Source: Ureibacillus galli
GTDB taxonomy: Bacteria; Bacillota; Bacilli; Bacillales_A; Planococcaceae
Direction: 5' to 3'
DNA: 64,000 nucleotides
Assembly: GCF_014836845.1 (NCBI RefSeq)
Contig: NZ_JACSQA010000020.1
Location: 1-64,000, forward strand
This document shows positions 7,186-16,759 of this stretch, in pieces. Both the position numbers and the translations under genes were made by a program. The first letter of the stretch is position 1. Each line of letters opens with the position of its first letter. The notes under the pieces were generated by a model. It was not told where the DNA came from and searched no databases. It saw only the letters and a program-made list of their open reading frames with translations.

Positions 7186-9177
7186 TTATAAATAGTTTTT
7201 AAACCATGAGATAATTTGAGTTAAACGCTCGATTCGTAGGCTTGGTGTACCTGTACGAGATAAGTTATGATTATTGTCAGGGAATCGAACAAAACTTGTT
7301 TCTTTCCCCATCGATTTTAATGTAATAAATAATTGTTCGGCTTGTTCAATTGGACAGCGGAAATCCAGTTCACTATGCAATATTAATAACGGTGTTTCAA
7401 TATTTTTCGCGTATTTTAATGGAGAATGATGCCATAGCTTTTCTGGTTCTGTCATATCAGCACCAATTTGCCACGGTGTAAAATAATAACCAATATCAGA
7501 AACGCCAAAGAAACTAATCCAGTTAGAAATACTACGTTGCGTTACTGCTGCTTTAAAACGATTTGTATGACCGACAATCCAGTTCGTCATAAAACCACCG
7601 TAAGAGCCTCCTGTAACACCTAGGCGGTCGACGTCAATCCAAGAATGTTCACGAAGCACTTCATCCAAACCGGCCATAATGTCTTCATAATCTCCCCCAC
7701 CATAATCACCGCGTACTGCATCAACAAATGTTTGACTGTAGCCGTGGCTGCCCCTCGGATTTACATAAAGGACACCGTAACCTTGAGCGGCAAGTAATTG
7801 CATTTCGTGGAAGAACGTATTCGCATACATCGTATGTGGCCCACCATGAATTTCAACAACTAATGGATACTTTTCACCATCTTTCCATTGACTAGGTTTC
7901 ATTAACCAACCTTGAACGGATTTTCCATTTGTACTTGTGTAGTAAAAGGCTTCCGGTTTTACAAGTTCTACTTCATCTAACCATTCATCATTAAAGTGAG
8001 TGATTTGATTTCGTTCGCCCTTCGCAATATCAACTTTATATAACTCTCCCGGGGAAACTGGATTCGATACACAAACTAATGCAATTTGACCATTTTTGGA
8101 AAGGGCATAATCATATACGTGCTCCCCTTCTGGTGTCGCAGGATAAACAGCCCCATCTAAACTTGCATAATATAATTGAACATCCCCCGTTGTAGAAAGT
8201 TGGAAATATAAGTCGTTGTCTTCCGTCCAAACTACATCTGGAGCTGCAACCCCTTGCTGAACGTCAGCTACTGCATAATCCCCAACAGGACAATCGATAC
8301 TTTCTGTTAAATTTTGTGTTAACTCAGTTTCCGTATCATAAATATACACGTTGGAGTGGGTCGCATTTTTATATGTTGCATCGCTCCCAACATAAGCTAT
8401 ATATTTACCATCAAATGAATATTTTGCTCCGCCATAATACCCTTCATGGTCTACTAATACCGTTTTATTTTTTGTTTCAACATCTATGATAAATAAAGGA
8501 TTATTAAATTCGTAATCCGGCTGGTCATAATGTTTTAAACCGATAATAAGCTTTTTACCATCTGGTGAAATATCATTTAAAGAGTAAGAATCTTTTCCTT
8601 CTGTAAACTGTTGAATGGCATTATCTTTTAAAGAAATGATGCCAATTTGGGAAGAGATTTTTTGTTTGACTAGCCCATGTCCCTTTACCCCATCCATTTT
8701 ATAGCGCATTTTGTGTACGGTATAGGTCTCTAGTTTTTCTTTTCCTTCTTCTTTTTTCGCCTCTTGAGTAAAGGATGCTCCTTCTTTTAAACTACTCGTA
8801 AACCATATTTTTTCTCCACATGGCGACCATAAAAATGACTGGATTCCTTCTTCAAGATCTGTTATTTTTTTTGCTTCGCCACCGCTTTTATTCATAATAT
8901 AAAGTTGACTTTTTTCATCGCGGTTCGAAATAAATGCAACTTGTTTTCCATCTGGTGACCATCTAGGATTTGAAATTCGTTCCTTTTCAAAAGTCCATTG
9001 AACGACATCGTTCGAATCCACATTGACATAATATAAATGGTTAAAATACTGATCCTCTTTTTCATCAATAAACGTCTTAATAAAGACAGCTTCATTTTCT
9101 GTAGGAGAAAATTTCGGGTTTGTAATGGACTGAATTTTAAACAAATCTTCTTTTTGAAGTAATCGTTTTGTGACCAC
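7186..9177 (-). CDS. S9 family (prolyl oligopeptidase-type) serine peptidase
   Basis: A 663-residue cytoplasmic peptidase of the acylaminoacyl-peptidase/dipeptidyl peptidase branch. Residues 1-~400 form a beta-propeller with repeated motifs (NPRWSPDGKQVAFIS, SFLWSPCGEKIWF, DISPDGKKLI). An alpha/beta-hydrolase domain follows, with the oxyanion-side HGGPH, the nucleophile Ser near 525 in GGSYGGF, the Asp near 602 in HSELDFRCP and the His near 636 in DNNHNLSR. All triad residues are present. The GTG start at 9177 is preceded by GGTGAAG. It probably trims short peptides; substrate specificity cannot be read from sequence. Confidence 0.9.
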   Translation of the reverse strand: MVTKRLLQKEDLFKIQSITNPKFSPTENEAVFIKTFIDEKEDQYFNHLYYVNVDSNDVVQWTFEKERISNPRWSPDGKQVAFISNRDEKSQLYIMNKSGGEAKKITDLEEGIQSFLWSPCGEKIWFTSSLKEGASFTQEAKKEEGKEKLETYTVHKMRYKMDGVKGHGLVKQKISSQIGIISLKDNAIQQFTEGKDSYSLNDISPDGKKLIIGLKHYDQPDYEFNNPLFIIDVETKNKTVLVDHEGYYGGAKYSFDGKYIAYVGSDATYKNATHSNVYIYDTETELTQNLTESIDCPVGDYAVADVQQGVAAPDVVWTEDNDLYFQLSTTGDVQLYYASLDGAVYPATPEGEHVYDYALSKNGQIALVCVSNPVSPGELYKVDIAKGERNQITHFNDEWLDEVELVKPEAFYYTSTNGKSVQGWLMKPSQWKDGEKYPLVVEIHGGPHTMYANTFFHEMQLLAAQGYGVLYVNPRGSHGYSQTFVDAVRGDYGGGDYEDIMAGLDEVLREHSWIDVDRLGVTGGSYGGFMTNWIVGHTNRFKAAVTQRSISNWISFFGVSDIGYYFTPWQIGADMTEPEKLWHHSPLKYAKNIETPLLILHSELDFRCPIEQAEQLFITLKSMGKETSFVRFPDNNHNLSRTGTPSLRIERLTQIISWFKNYL

Positions 9178-9287
9178 TTTTCTTCACCATCCTATTCAAT
9201 ATTTCGGTTTCCGTAATATAAAGTTTATCATGACGACTGTTTATGTCAAACTATTTTTAATAATCAAAAATATACAATTTTATAGTA

Positions 9288-9330
9288 TATGAAAAAAAAA
9301 AGAGATTATCCCATCTTGGAGATAATCTCT
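9288..9330 (-). terminator. Terminator of the acyl-CoA ligase gene
   Basis: AGAGATTATC (9301-9310) pairs with GATAATCTCT (9321-9330). On the minus strand the stem runs into a tract of about ten T residues. Confidence 0.85.
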
Positions 9331-9339
9331 TAAATATTG

Positions 9340-10890
9340 TTATTTTGCTTTTTCAATTTCTTTTAAAGAGCGGCGTAATATTTTCCCTGTCGAATTTTTC
9401 GGTAGTTCGTCTAAAAGCTCGATTACAGTCGGAACTTTATATTTCACAAGACGATCGGAACAATACTGTTGTAATTCTTCGATAGACGTATGGTTGTCCT
9501 TTAATACAACATATGCATGTACCGCTTCACCTAAATTGGAATCGGGCATCCCGACGACAGCAGCTTCTAACACATTCGGATGGGAGAATAATACTTCTTC
9601 CACTTCTCGGGGATAGACATTAAACCCACCTACGATAATCATGTCTTTTTTCCGATCGACAATATAGAAGTATTCATCTTCATCTTTTTTCGCCAAATCT
9701 CCCGTATATAACCACTCTCCGCGAATCGCATTATACGTTTCTTCTGGCATTTTATAATAACCTTTCATGACATTCGGACCACGAACGATTAATTCCCCAA
9801 CTTCGCCAACAGGGACTTCATTCCCATTTTCATCGACAATTTTATTATCAACATTTGGAATAGACATCCCAATGGAACCCGCTTTACGTTCCCGATCCAA
9901 CGGGTTAAAGCATGTTACCGGAGAAGCTTCTGATAAACCATAACCTTCTGAAACTCGTACTTTAAATTTCTCTTCGAAATTTAAAAGAACTTGTACAGGC
10001 AGTGGTGCACCACCTGAAACGGCTAACCGTAAATGGGCGAAATTCTTTGTATTACCATCAAATTGATAGAGGAAATTAAACATTGTCGGCACCCCTGCAA
10101 ATACCGTTGCCTGTTCCCTTCCAGCAAGATTATAAATTTCACTTGGACTAAATTTCGGCGCTAATAGCACTGTAGCCCCTTGCAGTAACGGTGCGTTGAC
10201 GACGACGGTTAAGGCAAATACATGAAATACAGGTAAAGTAGCAATAACCCGGTCATCCGGCGACATCTGTAAGTAATGGCCAACATCCCGCGCGTTAGAA
10301 TAAAGGTTACGATGGGTTAGCATAGCCCCCTTTGGATACCCTGTCGTTCCTGAAGTATATAAAATAATTGCCACATCATCTTCTTCCACATGAACTGGGT
10401 CAGCGAAAGCTGTAGCCTTCCCGAGTACTTCAGAAAATAAAAACGTTCTTTCTTTTGCTGTAGAAGAAAGAGCCTCCATTCTTTCTCCTATGTTTGGTGT
10501 TGTTTCACAAATAATGTACGTTTCAACCTGCGGTAATATGTTCACTCCTGCCTCCACTAACGGCAGTAAGCCATCTAATGCGATTACTACTTTCACATCA
10601 CCATTTTGAATAATGTACGAAATTTCTTCTTGCGTGTACGTTGGATTTACTGGAATTGCAGTCGCTCCGATTCGCATTGTCGCATACAACGAAATTAAAA
10701 AATGTGGTGTATTTCCTAATAAAAACGCCACATGATCTCCCTTTTCCACCCCAAGTTGTTGTAATGCATAGGCAAAACGACTTACTGTTTGTTCGAACTC
10801 ACCGTATGTAGTGTCACTCCCTAAAAAATGATATGCACGTCTTTCGGGCTGTTCTAATGCTGTTTGTCGAACACGTTCAACTAAATTCAA
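9340..10890 (-). CDS. lcfB: Long-chain fatty-acid-CoA ligase (LcfB-like)
   Basis: A 516-residue ANL-superfamily enzyme that adenylates a fatty acid and transfers it to CoA, feeding beta-oxidation or lipid recycling. The P-loop motif YTSGTTGYPKGAM lies near 177-189. The A5-type YGLSEASPV, the YTGDLA aspartate, the hinge YIVDRKKDMII and the C-terminal Lys in KNSTGKILRR are all intact. Length and N-terminus (MNLVERVRQTA) match B. subtilis LcfB. The likely start is TTG at 10890, nine bases behind AAAGGGGG; the ATG at 10899 touches the ribosome binding site. An inverted repeat upstream may be a fatty-acid-responsive operator. Confidence 0.92.
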   Translation of the reverse strand: MNLVERVRQTALEQPERRAYHFLGSDTTYGEFEQTVSRFAYALQQLGVEKGDHVAFLLGNTPHFLISLYATMRIGATAIPVNPTYTQEEISYIIQNGDVKVVIALDGLLPLVEAGVNILPQVETYIICETTPNIGERMEALSSTAKERTFLFSEVLGKATAFADPVHVEEDDVAIILYTSGTTGYPKGAMLTHRNLYSNARDVGHYLQMSPDDRVIATLPVFHVFALTVVVNAPLLQGATVLLAPKFSPSEIYNLAGREQATVFAGVPTMFNFLYQFDGNTKNFAHLRLAVSGGAPLPVQVLLNFEEKFKVRVSEGYGLSEASPVTCFNPLDRERKAGSIGMSIPNVDNKIVDENGNEVPVGEVGELIVRGPNVMKGYYKMPEETYNAIRGEWLYTGDLAKKDEDEYFYIVDRKKDMIIVGGFNVYPREVEEVLFSHPNVLEAAVVGMPDSNLGEAVHAYVVLKDNHTSIEELQQYCSDRLVKYKVPTVIELLDELPKNSTGKILRRSLKEIEKAK

Positions 10891-10913
10891 AACACCCATC
10901 CCCCTTTGACTTA

Positions 10914-10972
10914 ACTTCCTTTTACTACGAACATGACGAAAGGAAGTCGAAAAATGAATTACTATTCATTTT
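10914..10972. promoter_or_regulatory. Two inverted repeats upstream of lcfB, candidate operator
   Basis: AAAATGAAT (10951-10959) and ATTCATTTT (10964-10972) form a perfect dyad with a 4-bp centre. ACTTCCTTT (10914-10922) and AAAGGAAGT (10939-10947) form another. The TGAAT/ATTCA half-sites recall the FadR (TetR-type) boxes of Bacillus, although the spacing differs from the consensus I remember. Confidence 0.4.
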
Positions 10973-11078
10973 CTAAATATTATAAATTATTTATATTAAT
11001 AAAACAATGAATTTTAGTGTTTTATTACATTTTTCTCTTAGAAAATGGAAAGTTATTCTACTAATAACATTTATTTTG

Positions 11079-13010
11079 TCAATCTCGAACGTGGGCTAAA
11101 TAGCGCCAACGAATTAAGTAAAAGTAAATAAGTTGCAAAAGAATTAATAAGACAAAGGAAATAACCACTTCTTTTACGATGGATATATTCGCAAAATCCC
11201 TCAATAAATTTTGCAAAGTAAAGAATGCAAAGAGACTATGGAATAGTGCAACACCCCATGGTAAGAAAAATTGTGGCATTAGGTGTTTTGTCACAAGGGA
11301 TTTCAGCTCACTGTGGGAAATCCCCATTCGCTTCAATACATCAAATTTTTTCTTATCCGCTTCTAAATTCGTATGCAGTTTAAAATAAATAAAACTGCCC
11401 CCTGCTAATAAAAAGACTGCTGCTACTAATAAACCTACTAAAGTTAGTAAGGAATAAGTGGATAGAAGATACGAGTAATTTAATCCTGCATTTTCAAAAT
11501 AATAAGGTAAATGGTATTCGTCTTTTAAATATTCCTTCGCCACCTTTTGTTGAATAGCAAATCCGACTTCGTTTGCTTCAATCCATTGGGGAATATCGAA
11601 CGTATATAAATGATACCCTGGCTCTACATCCGGAACGCCATTATATGGATGTACGAGCTTCTTAAAATCTTCGTCACTAATAATAATGGCATTTAAACCT
11701 ACAATCGTTCGGGGAAATATTAATTTTGGATATACTTGATCGATACGGATAGGTACATTGTTTTCGACTAAAACCGTATTAACCGTCCGATTGGACAACT
11801 TCTTAATGGAATCTTCGGAATAAGGAATAAACATCCCTTCCCCCTCCGATAAATTAATTAATGGGTATCCATAAGAAATCAATAAACTATTAATATCTGA
11901 CTCACTAAAAACTTCCACTCCATAATTGGTGAAAGATGATGTCTGCTTTAACACCGTAAATTGGGTGAGTTGATAAGATAATCCTTTATGCTCTAACTCT
12001 GATACGATGGATTGAATATGTTTATGTTCATACGGATTATCGATGTGCCCTTTATAAATTAACCCTAAAGGATTGAGCTTATCATATTGGGATGTATAAG
12101 ATGAAAAGGCAGCAAGTAATCCAATCGATAAAAATGCTAACGTAGATACCATTGTCATGATAAAAAACATTTTTCCGTTGTTTTTAAAAATAAACGTTTG
12201 CTCCGCAATTGGCAGCATCCGAGATTTTTTCCAGTATAGATTTTTTTTCCCCTTTACACGGGCAAAAAAATACTGGGTCGTATGGGCAAAGAAATAATAC
12301 GTACCTAACGTAATAAAAATCGGAATTAAGACGGAAAAAATTTCAAAGGTTCCCCTCGTTGTCAGAAGAGCTAAACAATAGCTAAACACGATGAAGATAA
12401 TACCAAGTATCGCTTTATTTTTCGTATAATCCACTTTTACTTCGATACTTTTTGGCCCATTAAAGACATCAATAATTTGTTTCTCCGGTGCAAAATGAAA
12501 GCAAAACAACGAAATAAATATAAACGCACTTAAATAAACAGCAATCGTTAATAAAAAGGGTTCCCATGAAAGATATAGCGGAAGATCTTCCAACAGTAAA
12601 ATTTCACGGACAATCATAAAGAAAAACTTCGAAAAGGAAAATCCGAATATAATCCCCAACACAATAGAAATGGAGCCGATAATAATCGTCTCCAAAAAAA
12701 TGAGCTTCGAAAGCTGTCTTCTTTCCATCCCAAGATGAAGCAAAATAGCAAATTCTTTCGCTCTAGCTTCTAAAAAGGCTTTCATAGAATAGAAAATAAA
12801 AAACCAAGAAAACAATACTAAAATGATTTCAGCAATGACCATCCAAAGAATCGGAACATTTCCTAAAAAACCGTTTTCCGTTGCTGGATGGAACATTAGC
12901 ATCGAGTAAATAAAGAAAACAAATACGGAAAAAAAGCTTGCCATGAAGAAAGCGGCATATATTCGTATATTTCTTATGACATTACGGTAAGCGAATTGAT
13001 GAAAGGTCAC
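11079..13010 (-). CDS. BceB-like ABC transporter permease (antimicrobial peptide response)
   Basis: A 643-residue permease with ten predicted membrane segments in FtsX-like groups. An extracellular domain of about 200 residues (roughly 310-515) lies between segments 7 and 8, the hallmark of BceB-type transporters that recognise peptide antibiotics or their lipid II-cycle targets. The N-terminal MTFHQFAYRNVIRNIRIYAAFF is typical. The GTG start at 13010 sits eight bases after GGAGG and the gene overlaps the ATPase gene by 29 bp. It forms a module with the kinase and regulator upstream. The actual peptide recognised is unknown. Confidence 0.87.
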   Translation of the reverse strand: MTFHQFAYRNVIRNIRIYAAFFMASFFSVFVFFIYSMLMFHPATENGFLGNVPILWMVIAEIILVLFSWFFIFYSMKAFLEARAKEFAILLHLGMERRQLSKLIFLETIIIGSISIVLGIIFGFSFSKFFFMIVREILLLEDLPLYLSWEPFLLTIAVYLSAFIFISLFCFHFAPEKQIIDVFNGPKSIEVKVDYTKNKAILGIIFIVFSYCLALLTTRGTFEIFSVLIPIFITLGTYYFFAHTTQYFFARVKGKKNLYWKKSRMLPIAEQTFIFKNNGKMFFIMTMVSTLAFLSIGLLAAFSSYTSQYDKLNPLGLIYKGHIDNPYEHKHIQSIVSELEHKGLSYQLTQFTVLKQTSSFTNYGVEVFSESDINSLLISYGYPLINLSEGEGMFIPYSEDSIKKLSNRTVNTVLVENNVPIRIDQVYPKLIFPRTIVGLNAIIISDEDFKKLVHPYNGVPDVEPGYHLYTFDIPQWIEANEVGFAIQQKVAKEYLKDEYHLPYYFENAGLNYSYLLSTYSLLTLVGLLVAAVFLLAGGSFIYFKLHTNLEADKKKFDVLKRMGISHSELKSLVTKHLMPQFFLPWGVALFHSLFAFFTLQNLLRDFANISIVKEVVISFVLLILLQLIYFYLIRWRYLAHVRD

Positions 13011-13758
13011 CTACTTGTCCTCCCCCTAGTAAGCTCAGCACATTTAGTATTCGTTGGAAAAATGTTTGGCGTCTATCATCCCGGTGAATCTCATTGAAAA
13101 ATTCACCATCTTTTATAAATAACACCCGATCGCAGAAACTCGCCGCAATTGGGTCATGGGTAACCATAATAATTGTTGCCCGTTTTTCTTTATTGATTTT
13201 ACTTAATAACTCAAGTACTTCACGGGAATTATTTGAGTCTAAATTACCTGTTGGTTCATCAGCTAAAATAATCGTAGGCTCATGAATTAACGCTCTTGCA
13301 ATGGCAACCTTTTGGGCTTGTCCACCGGAAATTTCATTCGGTCGTTTATGTAAGAACGATGTTAAATCAAGCCTTTTCGCTAAATTCTCCAACCTTTCTT
13401 CCATCATCTCTACCGGCTTTTGATCAAGAGTTAAAGGTAAAATGATATTTTCTTCCACTGTTAACATAGGCAACAAATTAAAATCTTGAAAAACAAAACC
13501 TAGTTCTCTTCTTCTAAAATAAGCTAGTTCATTTGGACTTAAGCTTTGTGGTTTCATATCATTGAAAATAATTTCACCCGAAGTGGGACGATCAATCGTC
13601 GAGATTAAATTTAACAAAGTGGATTTCCCGCTACCTGAAGGACCCATTACCGCTAAAAACTCCCCCTGCTCCACATCAAAAGAAAGTTGATTTAATGCTC
13701 GATTCGTTACTTTTCCTTCATATACTTTTGTTACGTCTTTTACTTGTAAAATTGGCAT
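12982..13758 (-). CDS. BceA-like ABC transporter ATP-binding protein
   Basis: A 258-residue ATPase of the MacB/BceA class. Walker A GPSGSGKST is near 40-48, Q-loop VFQDFNLLP near 91-99, signature ISGGQAQKVAIARAL near 143-157, Walker B IILADEPTGNLDS near 163-175 and the switch His in VTHDP. The C-terminal tail extends about 30 residues beyond the core and overlaps the permease gene. GAGGGAAT precedes the ATG. It lies 25 bp after the kinase gene, so regulator, kinase, ATPase and permease form one operon in the order R-S-A-B. Confidence 0.9.
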   Translation of the reverse strand: MPILQVKDVTKVYEGKVTNRALNQLSFDVEQGEFLAVMGPSGSGKSTLLNLISTIDRPTSGEIIFNDMKPQSLSPNELAYFRRRELGFVFQDFNLLPMLTVEENIILPLTLDQKPVEMMEERLENLAKRLDLTSFLHKRPNEISGGQAQKVAIARALIHEPTIILADEPTGNLDSNNSREVLELLSKINKEKRATIIMVTHDPIAASFCDRVLFIKDGEFFNEIHRDDRRQTFFQRILNVLSLLGGGQVGDLSSIRLP

Positions 13759-13783
13759 TGTTCAATTCCCTCATCAAATAGTA

Positions 13784-14761
13784 TTAGAAAGTTAATATGA
13801 TAGTCGTTCCTACCCCTACTTCAGATTCAATTAATAATTCGTGACCTAATTTTTCACATATTTCCTTTGCTAAATATAAACCCATACCGGTAGATTCACC
13901 GGTTTTACGTCCATTTTCCCCTGTGAAAAAGGCTTTTGTAACCCTCGTTAAATCCGATTTTGGAATACCAATTCCTTCATCCTTTACCGTTAACGTTACT
14001 TTCGATTCTTGTTTTGTCGCTGACACGATGATTCGTTTATTTTGCTCAAATGTATACTTCACGGCATTTGTAATAAATTGACCTAAAATAAATTTTAACC
14101 ATTTCGAATCACTAGCAACCGTTAATTCGTCATCAATATGTGTTTCTGGAAAGACCCGATTTGTTATAAATAAACGTTTATTGTCATTTATAGTTGCATT
14201 GACGATTTGTTTTAAGTTTACTTGCTCGACTTGCATATCATCCTCAAACTTATCAAGTCTTGCATTCATTAACACCATTTCGAGTCCTCGTCTTAAACGT
14301 TCTACTTCCTCTTGGACACTGTTTTTGTCGAGCGGACCTTCTTCTTGCAGTAACAATTCCAATACAGCAATGGGTGTTTTCATTTGATGAATCCACTGAT
14401 TTAAAAACTTCTCATGTCTTGTTTGAGTGGCATATAAAGCTTGTACTTCATGTTGATACACTCGATATAGTTCTTGTAAAAATTGTTCCGTTTGGATATG
14501 TTCAGGTGATTTGGCATTTTTCTGAAGGGCATCTTCCATCGTGAAAGGTAATTGGGTAATTTTTTTCAAATATCTTTGACGGAAAAAATAGCGAACTCCT
14601 AAATAAGAAACCGTTAATATTAAACTAATAATAATTGTATAGATGGCCGTATTCACATTTCGAAATCCGTCTAACCAGTAGACTGATAATATAAAAAGAA
14701 CGATAAATAGCTGAAAAATAATTAATGACCAATTGTCCTTTATAAATAATCTTAACCCCAT
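13784..14761 (-). CDS. BceS-like intramembrane-sensing histidine kinase
   Basis: A 325-residue kinase with two membrane helices (about 12-29 and 38-57) joined by a loop of under ten residues (DGFRNVNT), so it has no sensor domain of its own. Kinases of this class receive their signal through the BceAB transporter. The phospho-acceptor is His125 in WIHQMKTP; N-box FITNAVKY, G1 DEGIGIP and G2 GMGLYLA are present. Its ATG overlaps the stop of the response regulator gene by 1 bp, showing coupling. Confidence 0.9.
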   Translation of the reverse strand: MGLRLFIKDNWSLIIFQLFIVLFILSVYWLDGFRNVNTAIYTIIISLILTVSYLGVRYFFRQRYLKKITQLPFTMEDALQKNAKSPEHIQTEQFLQELYRVYQHEVQALYATQTRHEKFLNQWIHQMKTPIAVLELLLQEEGPLDKNSVQEEVERLRRGLEMVLMNARLDKFEDDMQVEQVNLKQIVNATINDNKRLFITNRVFPETHIDDELTVASDSKWLKFILGQFITNAVKYTFEQNKRIIVSATKQESKVTLTVKDEGIGIPKSDLTRVTKAFFTGENGRKTGESTGMGLYLAKEICEKLGHELLIESEVGVGTTIILTF

Positions 14762-15465
14762 TACATTTCCTCCGCATTTAACACGAAACGATAGCCAGCA
14801 CCCCGAACCGTTTCAATAACCGAAAGAACGCCGTAATCAGCTAGTTTTTTTCGAACACGGGTCATATTAACATTCAACGTATTTTCATCGACAAAAGTTT
14901 GGTCATCCCATAGTTCTTCCAGTAATTTTTCCCTCGATACGACTTTCGGAGATTGGCCCATGAGTAAATCTAAAATGATACACTCTTTCTTTTGCAATGG
15001 AATTTCAATTTCCCTTAAATGTAGTTCCATTCTTTCTAAATAAAGGGTTAACTGACCTAAAAGGACGGTACGTTCTTCTTGTCTAGAAGAATACTCCCCA
15101 TAAGTTCTTCTTAAATGACTTTTAATTTTCGCTAAAACAATTTCATAATTAAATGGCTTTGTAATAAAATCATCTCCGCCATTTTCTAACGCAAAAATTT
15201 GATCCATTTCCCCAGAACGTGCTGAGATAAATATAATGGGACATTTTGTATGTTGTCTTAATTGTCGGCACCAATAATAGCCATCATAGGAAGGTAAATT
15301 AATATCTAATAAAATAATGTGAGGAGCAAAAGAATTACATTCCTCTACGATTTCATCAAAATTTTGTACAATCTCTACTTCATATTGATATTTTCTTAAT
15401 GTATCTGCTAAAAGGGAAGCAATCTTATGATCGTCCTCCACAATGAATATCCTTGTGTTTACCAT
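14761..15465 (-). CDS. BceR-like OmpR-family response regulator
   Basis: A 234-residue regulator. The receiver domain has acidic pair Asp11/Asp12, phosphorylated Asp54 in LLDINLP and Lys in FITKPF. A winged-helix DNA-binding domain follows, with LQKKECIILDLLM, DENTLNVNMTRVRKK and VRGAGYRF. It should activate transporter genes when peptide stress is sensed. The ATG at 15465 is seven bases behind GGAGG; an ATG at 15471 abuts the site and is unlikely. First gene of the R-S-A-B operon. Confidence 0.9.
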   Translation of the reverse strand: MVNTRIFIVEDDHKIASLLADTLRKYQYEVEIVQNFDEIVEECNSFAPHIILLDINLPSYDGYYWCRQLRQHTKCPIIFISARSGEMDQIFALENGGDDFITKPFNYEIVLAKIKSHLRRTYGEYSSRQEERTVLLGQLTLYLERMELHLREIEIPLQKKECIILDLLMGQSPKVVSREKLLEELWDDQTFVDENTLNVNMTRVRKKLADYGVLSVIETVRGAGYRFVLNAEEM

Positions 15466-15569
15466 ACTCATTCCTCCGTTATATTTTGGAATGCTTAATT
15501 ACTTTATTTTATCAAAAAGTCGATAGGTCATAAACCTGGAGCTACTTTTTTTCTATTCGTATCATCTTG

Positions 15570-15614
15570 AAATATAAAAAAGATGCCCCGTTAGTAGAAA
15601 TGGAGCACCTTTTT
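15570..15614 (-). terminator. Terminator downstream of lplJ
   Basis: The 13-bp stem 15577-15589 / 15602-15614 contains two G-U pairs. On the minus strand it ends in TTTTTT. Confidence 0.75.
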
Positions 15615-15629
15615 AGTAAAAAGGGAGTA

Positions 15630-16622
15630 TTAATAGATTAAGTTTAAAAATTCTTCTTTTGTGACACCACCGAAATAGTGAGGAATATCAATTGATTCTA
15701 AAGCAATGTCAATGCTAGAACGATCATACTTTGTCCCAATTAAACGTTTTTCAATTTCTTCTACATCACCTACACCGAAGAAATCTCCGAAAATTTTAGC
15801 CTCTTCAATGATTCCTTTATTTACCTCTAAACGGATATCGATACTGCCTGAAGGGAAACGGTTCGTTTTTTGAATGTTAAAACGAGGTGATTTTCCATAG
15901 TTCCATTCCCATGTTTGATAACGTTCTTTTGAAATTTGATGAATTTTTTCCCAATCTTCGTCAGTTAAATTGTAGTATTGAATGTTTTCTTCTCCACCGA
16001 AAATCGATTTTAAAATTTCCATTCTAAACTGCTCTACCGTCATCGGTTCTTTTAAATAATCGGAAATATTACCAACTCGAGAACGAACAGACTTAATCCC
16101 TTTTGACTCGATTTTATCTTTTTTCACTTTTAGCGCGGAAGCAACCGCATCCACATCTGTATTAAACATTAAAGTTCCATGACTAAACATACGCCCTCTC
16201 GTTGAATATTGGGCGTTCCCTGATACTTTACGGCCTTCCGCTAAAATATCATTACGACCGGAAAGTTCGGCATTTACACCAAGTTTCGCAAGGGCATCTA
16301 CAACAGGCTGTGTGAACTTTTTATAGTTGTGGAAGCTGTTACCATCATCCTTCGTTAAAAAGCTAAAGTTTAAATTGTTCAAATCATGATAAACTGCTCC
16401 ACCACCGGATAAACGTCTTACAACAATGATTCCATTTTCCTCTACATAGTCAGTATTGATTTCTTCAATCGTGTTTTGATTTTTCCCAATAATAATTGAT
16501 GGTTGATTGATATAGAACAGTAAATAATCGTCCTTTTCTATATCCATATTTCTTAAAATATATTCTTCTATTGCTAAGTTAATACGGGGGTCTGTAATCC
16601 CTTTATTATCGATAAAATACAT
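15630..16622 (-). CDS. lplJ: Lipoate-protein ligase LplJ
   Basis: A 330-residue ligase that activates free lipoate with ATP and attaches it to E2 and GcvH proteins. Hallmarks are GKNQNTIEEIN, RRLSGGGAVYHD, ELSGRNDI, SGNAQ and FSHGTLMF. The C-terminal accessory domain ends FGGVTKEEFLNLIY. Near-continuous similarity to B. subtilis LplJ (331 residues) makes this secure. The ATG at 16622 is eight bases behind GAGGAG; a GTG at 16631 overlaps the site. As in B. subtilis it neighbours yhfH and the hem genes. Confidence 0.95.
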   Translation of the reverse strand: MYFIDNKGITDPRINLAIEEYILRNMDIEKDDYLLFYINQPSIIIGKNQNTIEEINTDYVEENGIIVVRRLSGGGAVYHDLNNLNFSFLTKDDGNSFHNYKKFTQPVVDALAKLGVNAELSGRNDILAEGRKVSGNAQYSTRGRMFSHGTLMFNTDVDAVASALKVKKDKIESKGIKSVRSRVGNISDYLKEPMTVEQFRMEILKSIFGGEENIQYYNLTDEDWEKIHQISKERYQTWEWNYGKSPRFNIQKTNRFPSGSIDIRLEVNKGIIEEAKIFGDFFGVGDVEEIEKRLIGTKYDRSSIDIALESIDIPHYFGGVTKEEFLNLIY

Positions 16623-16679
16623 TGTTTTCACTCCTCTTCAAATACAGTTACTATTTTACACGAAAATTGAAATTATGTG

Positions 16680-16708
16680 TTGACGAAAACAAACTGTTAT
16701 AATACAAT
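16680..16708 (+). promoter_or_regulatory. Probable SigA promoter of yhfH
   Basis: TTGACG (16680-16685) and TACAAT (16703-16708) are separated by 17 bp, about 50 bp upstream of the small yhfH gene. Confidence 0.5.
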
Positions 16709-16759
16709 TAAAAATATCAAATCAGTAATATAACAGATGTCCAAAAGGAGGGGCGGCTC

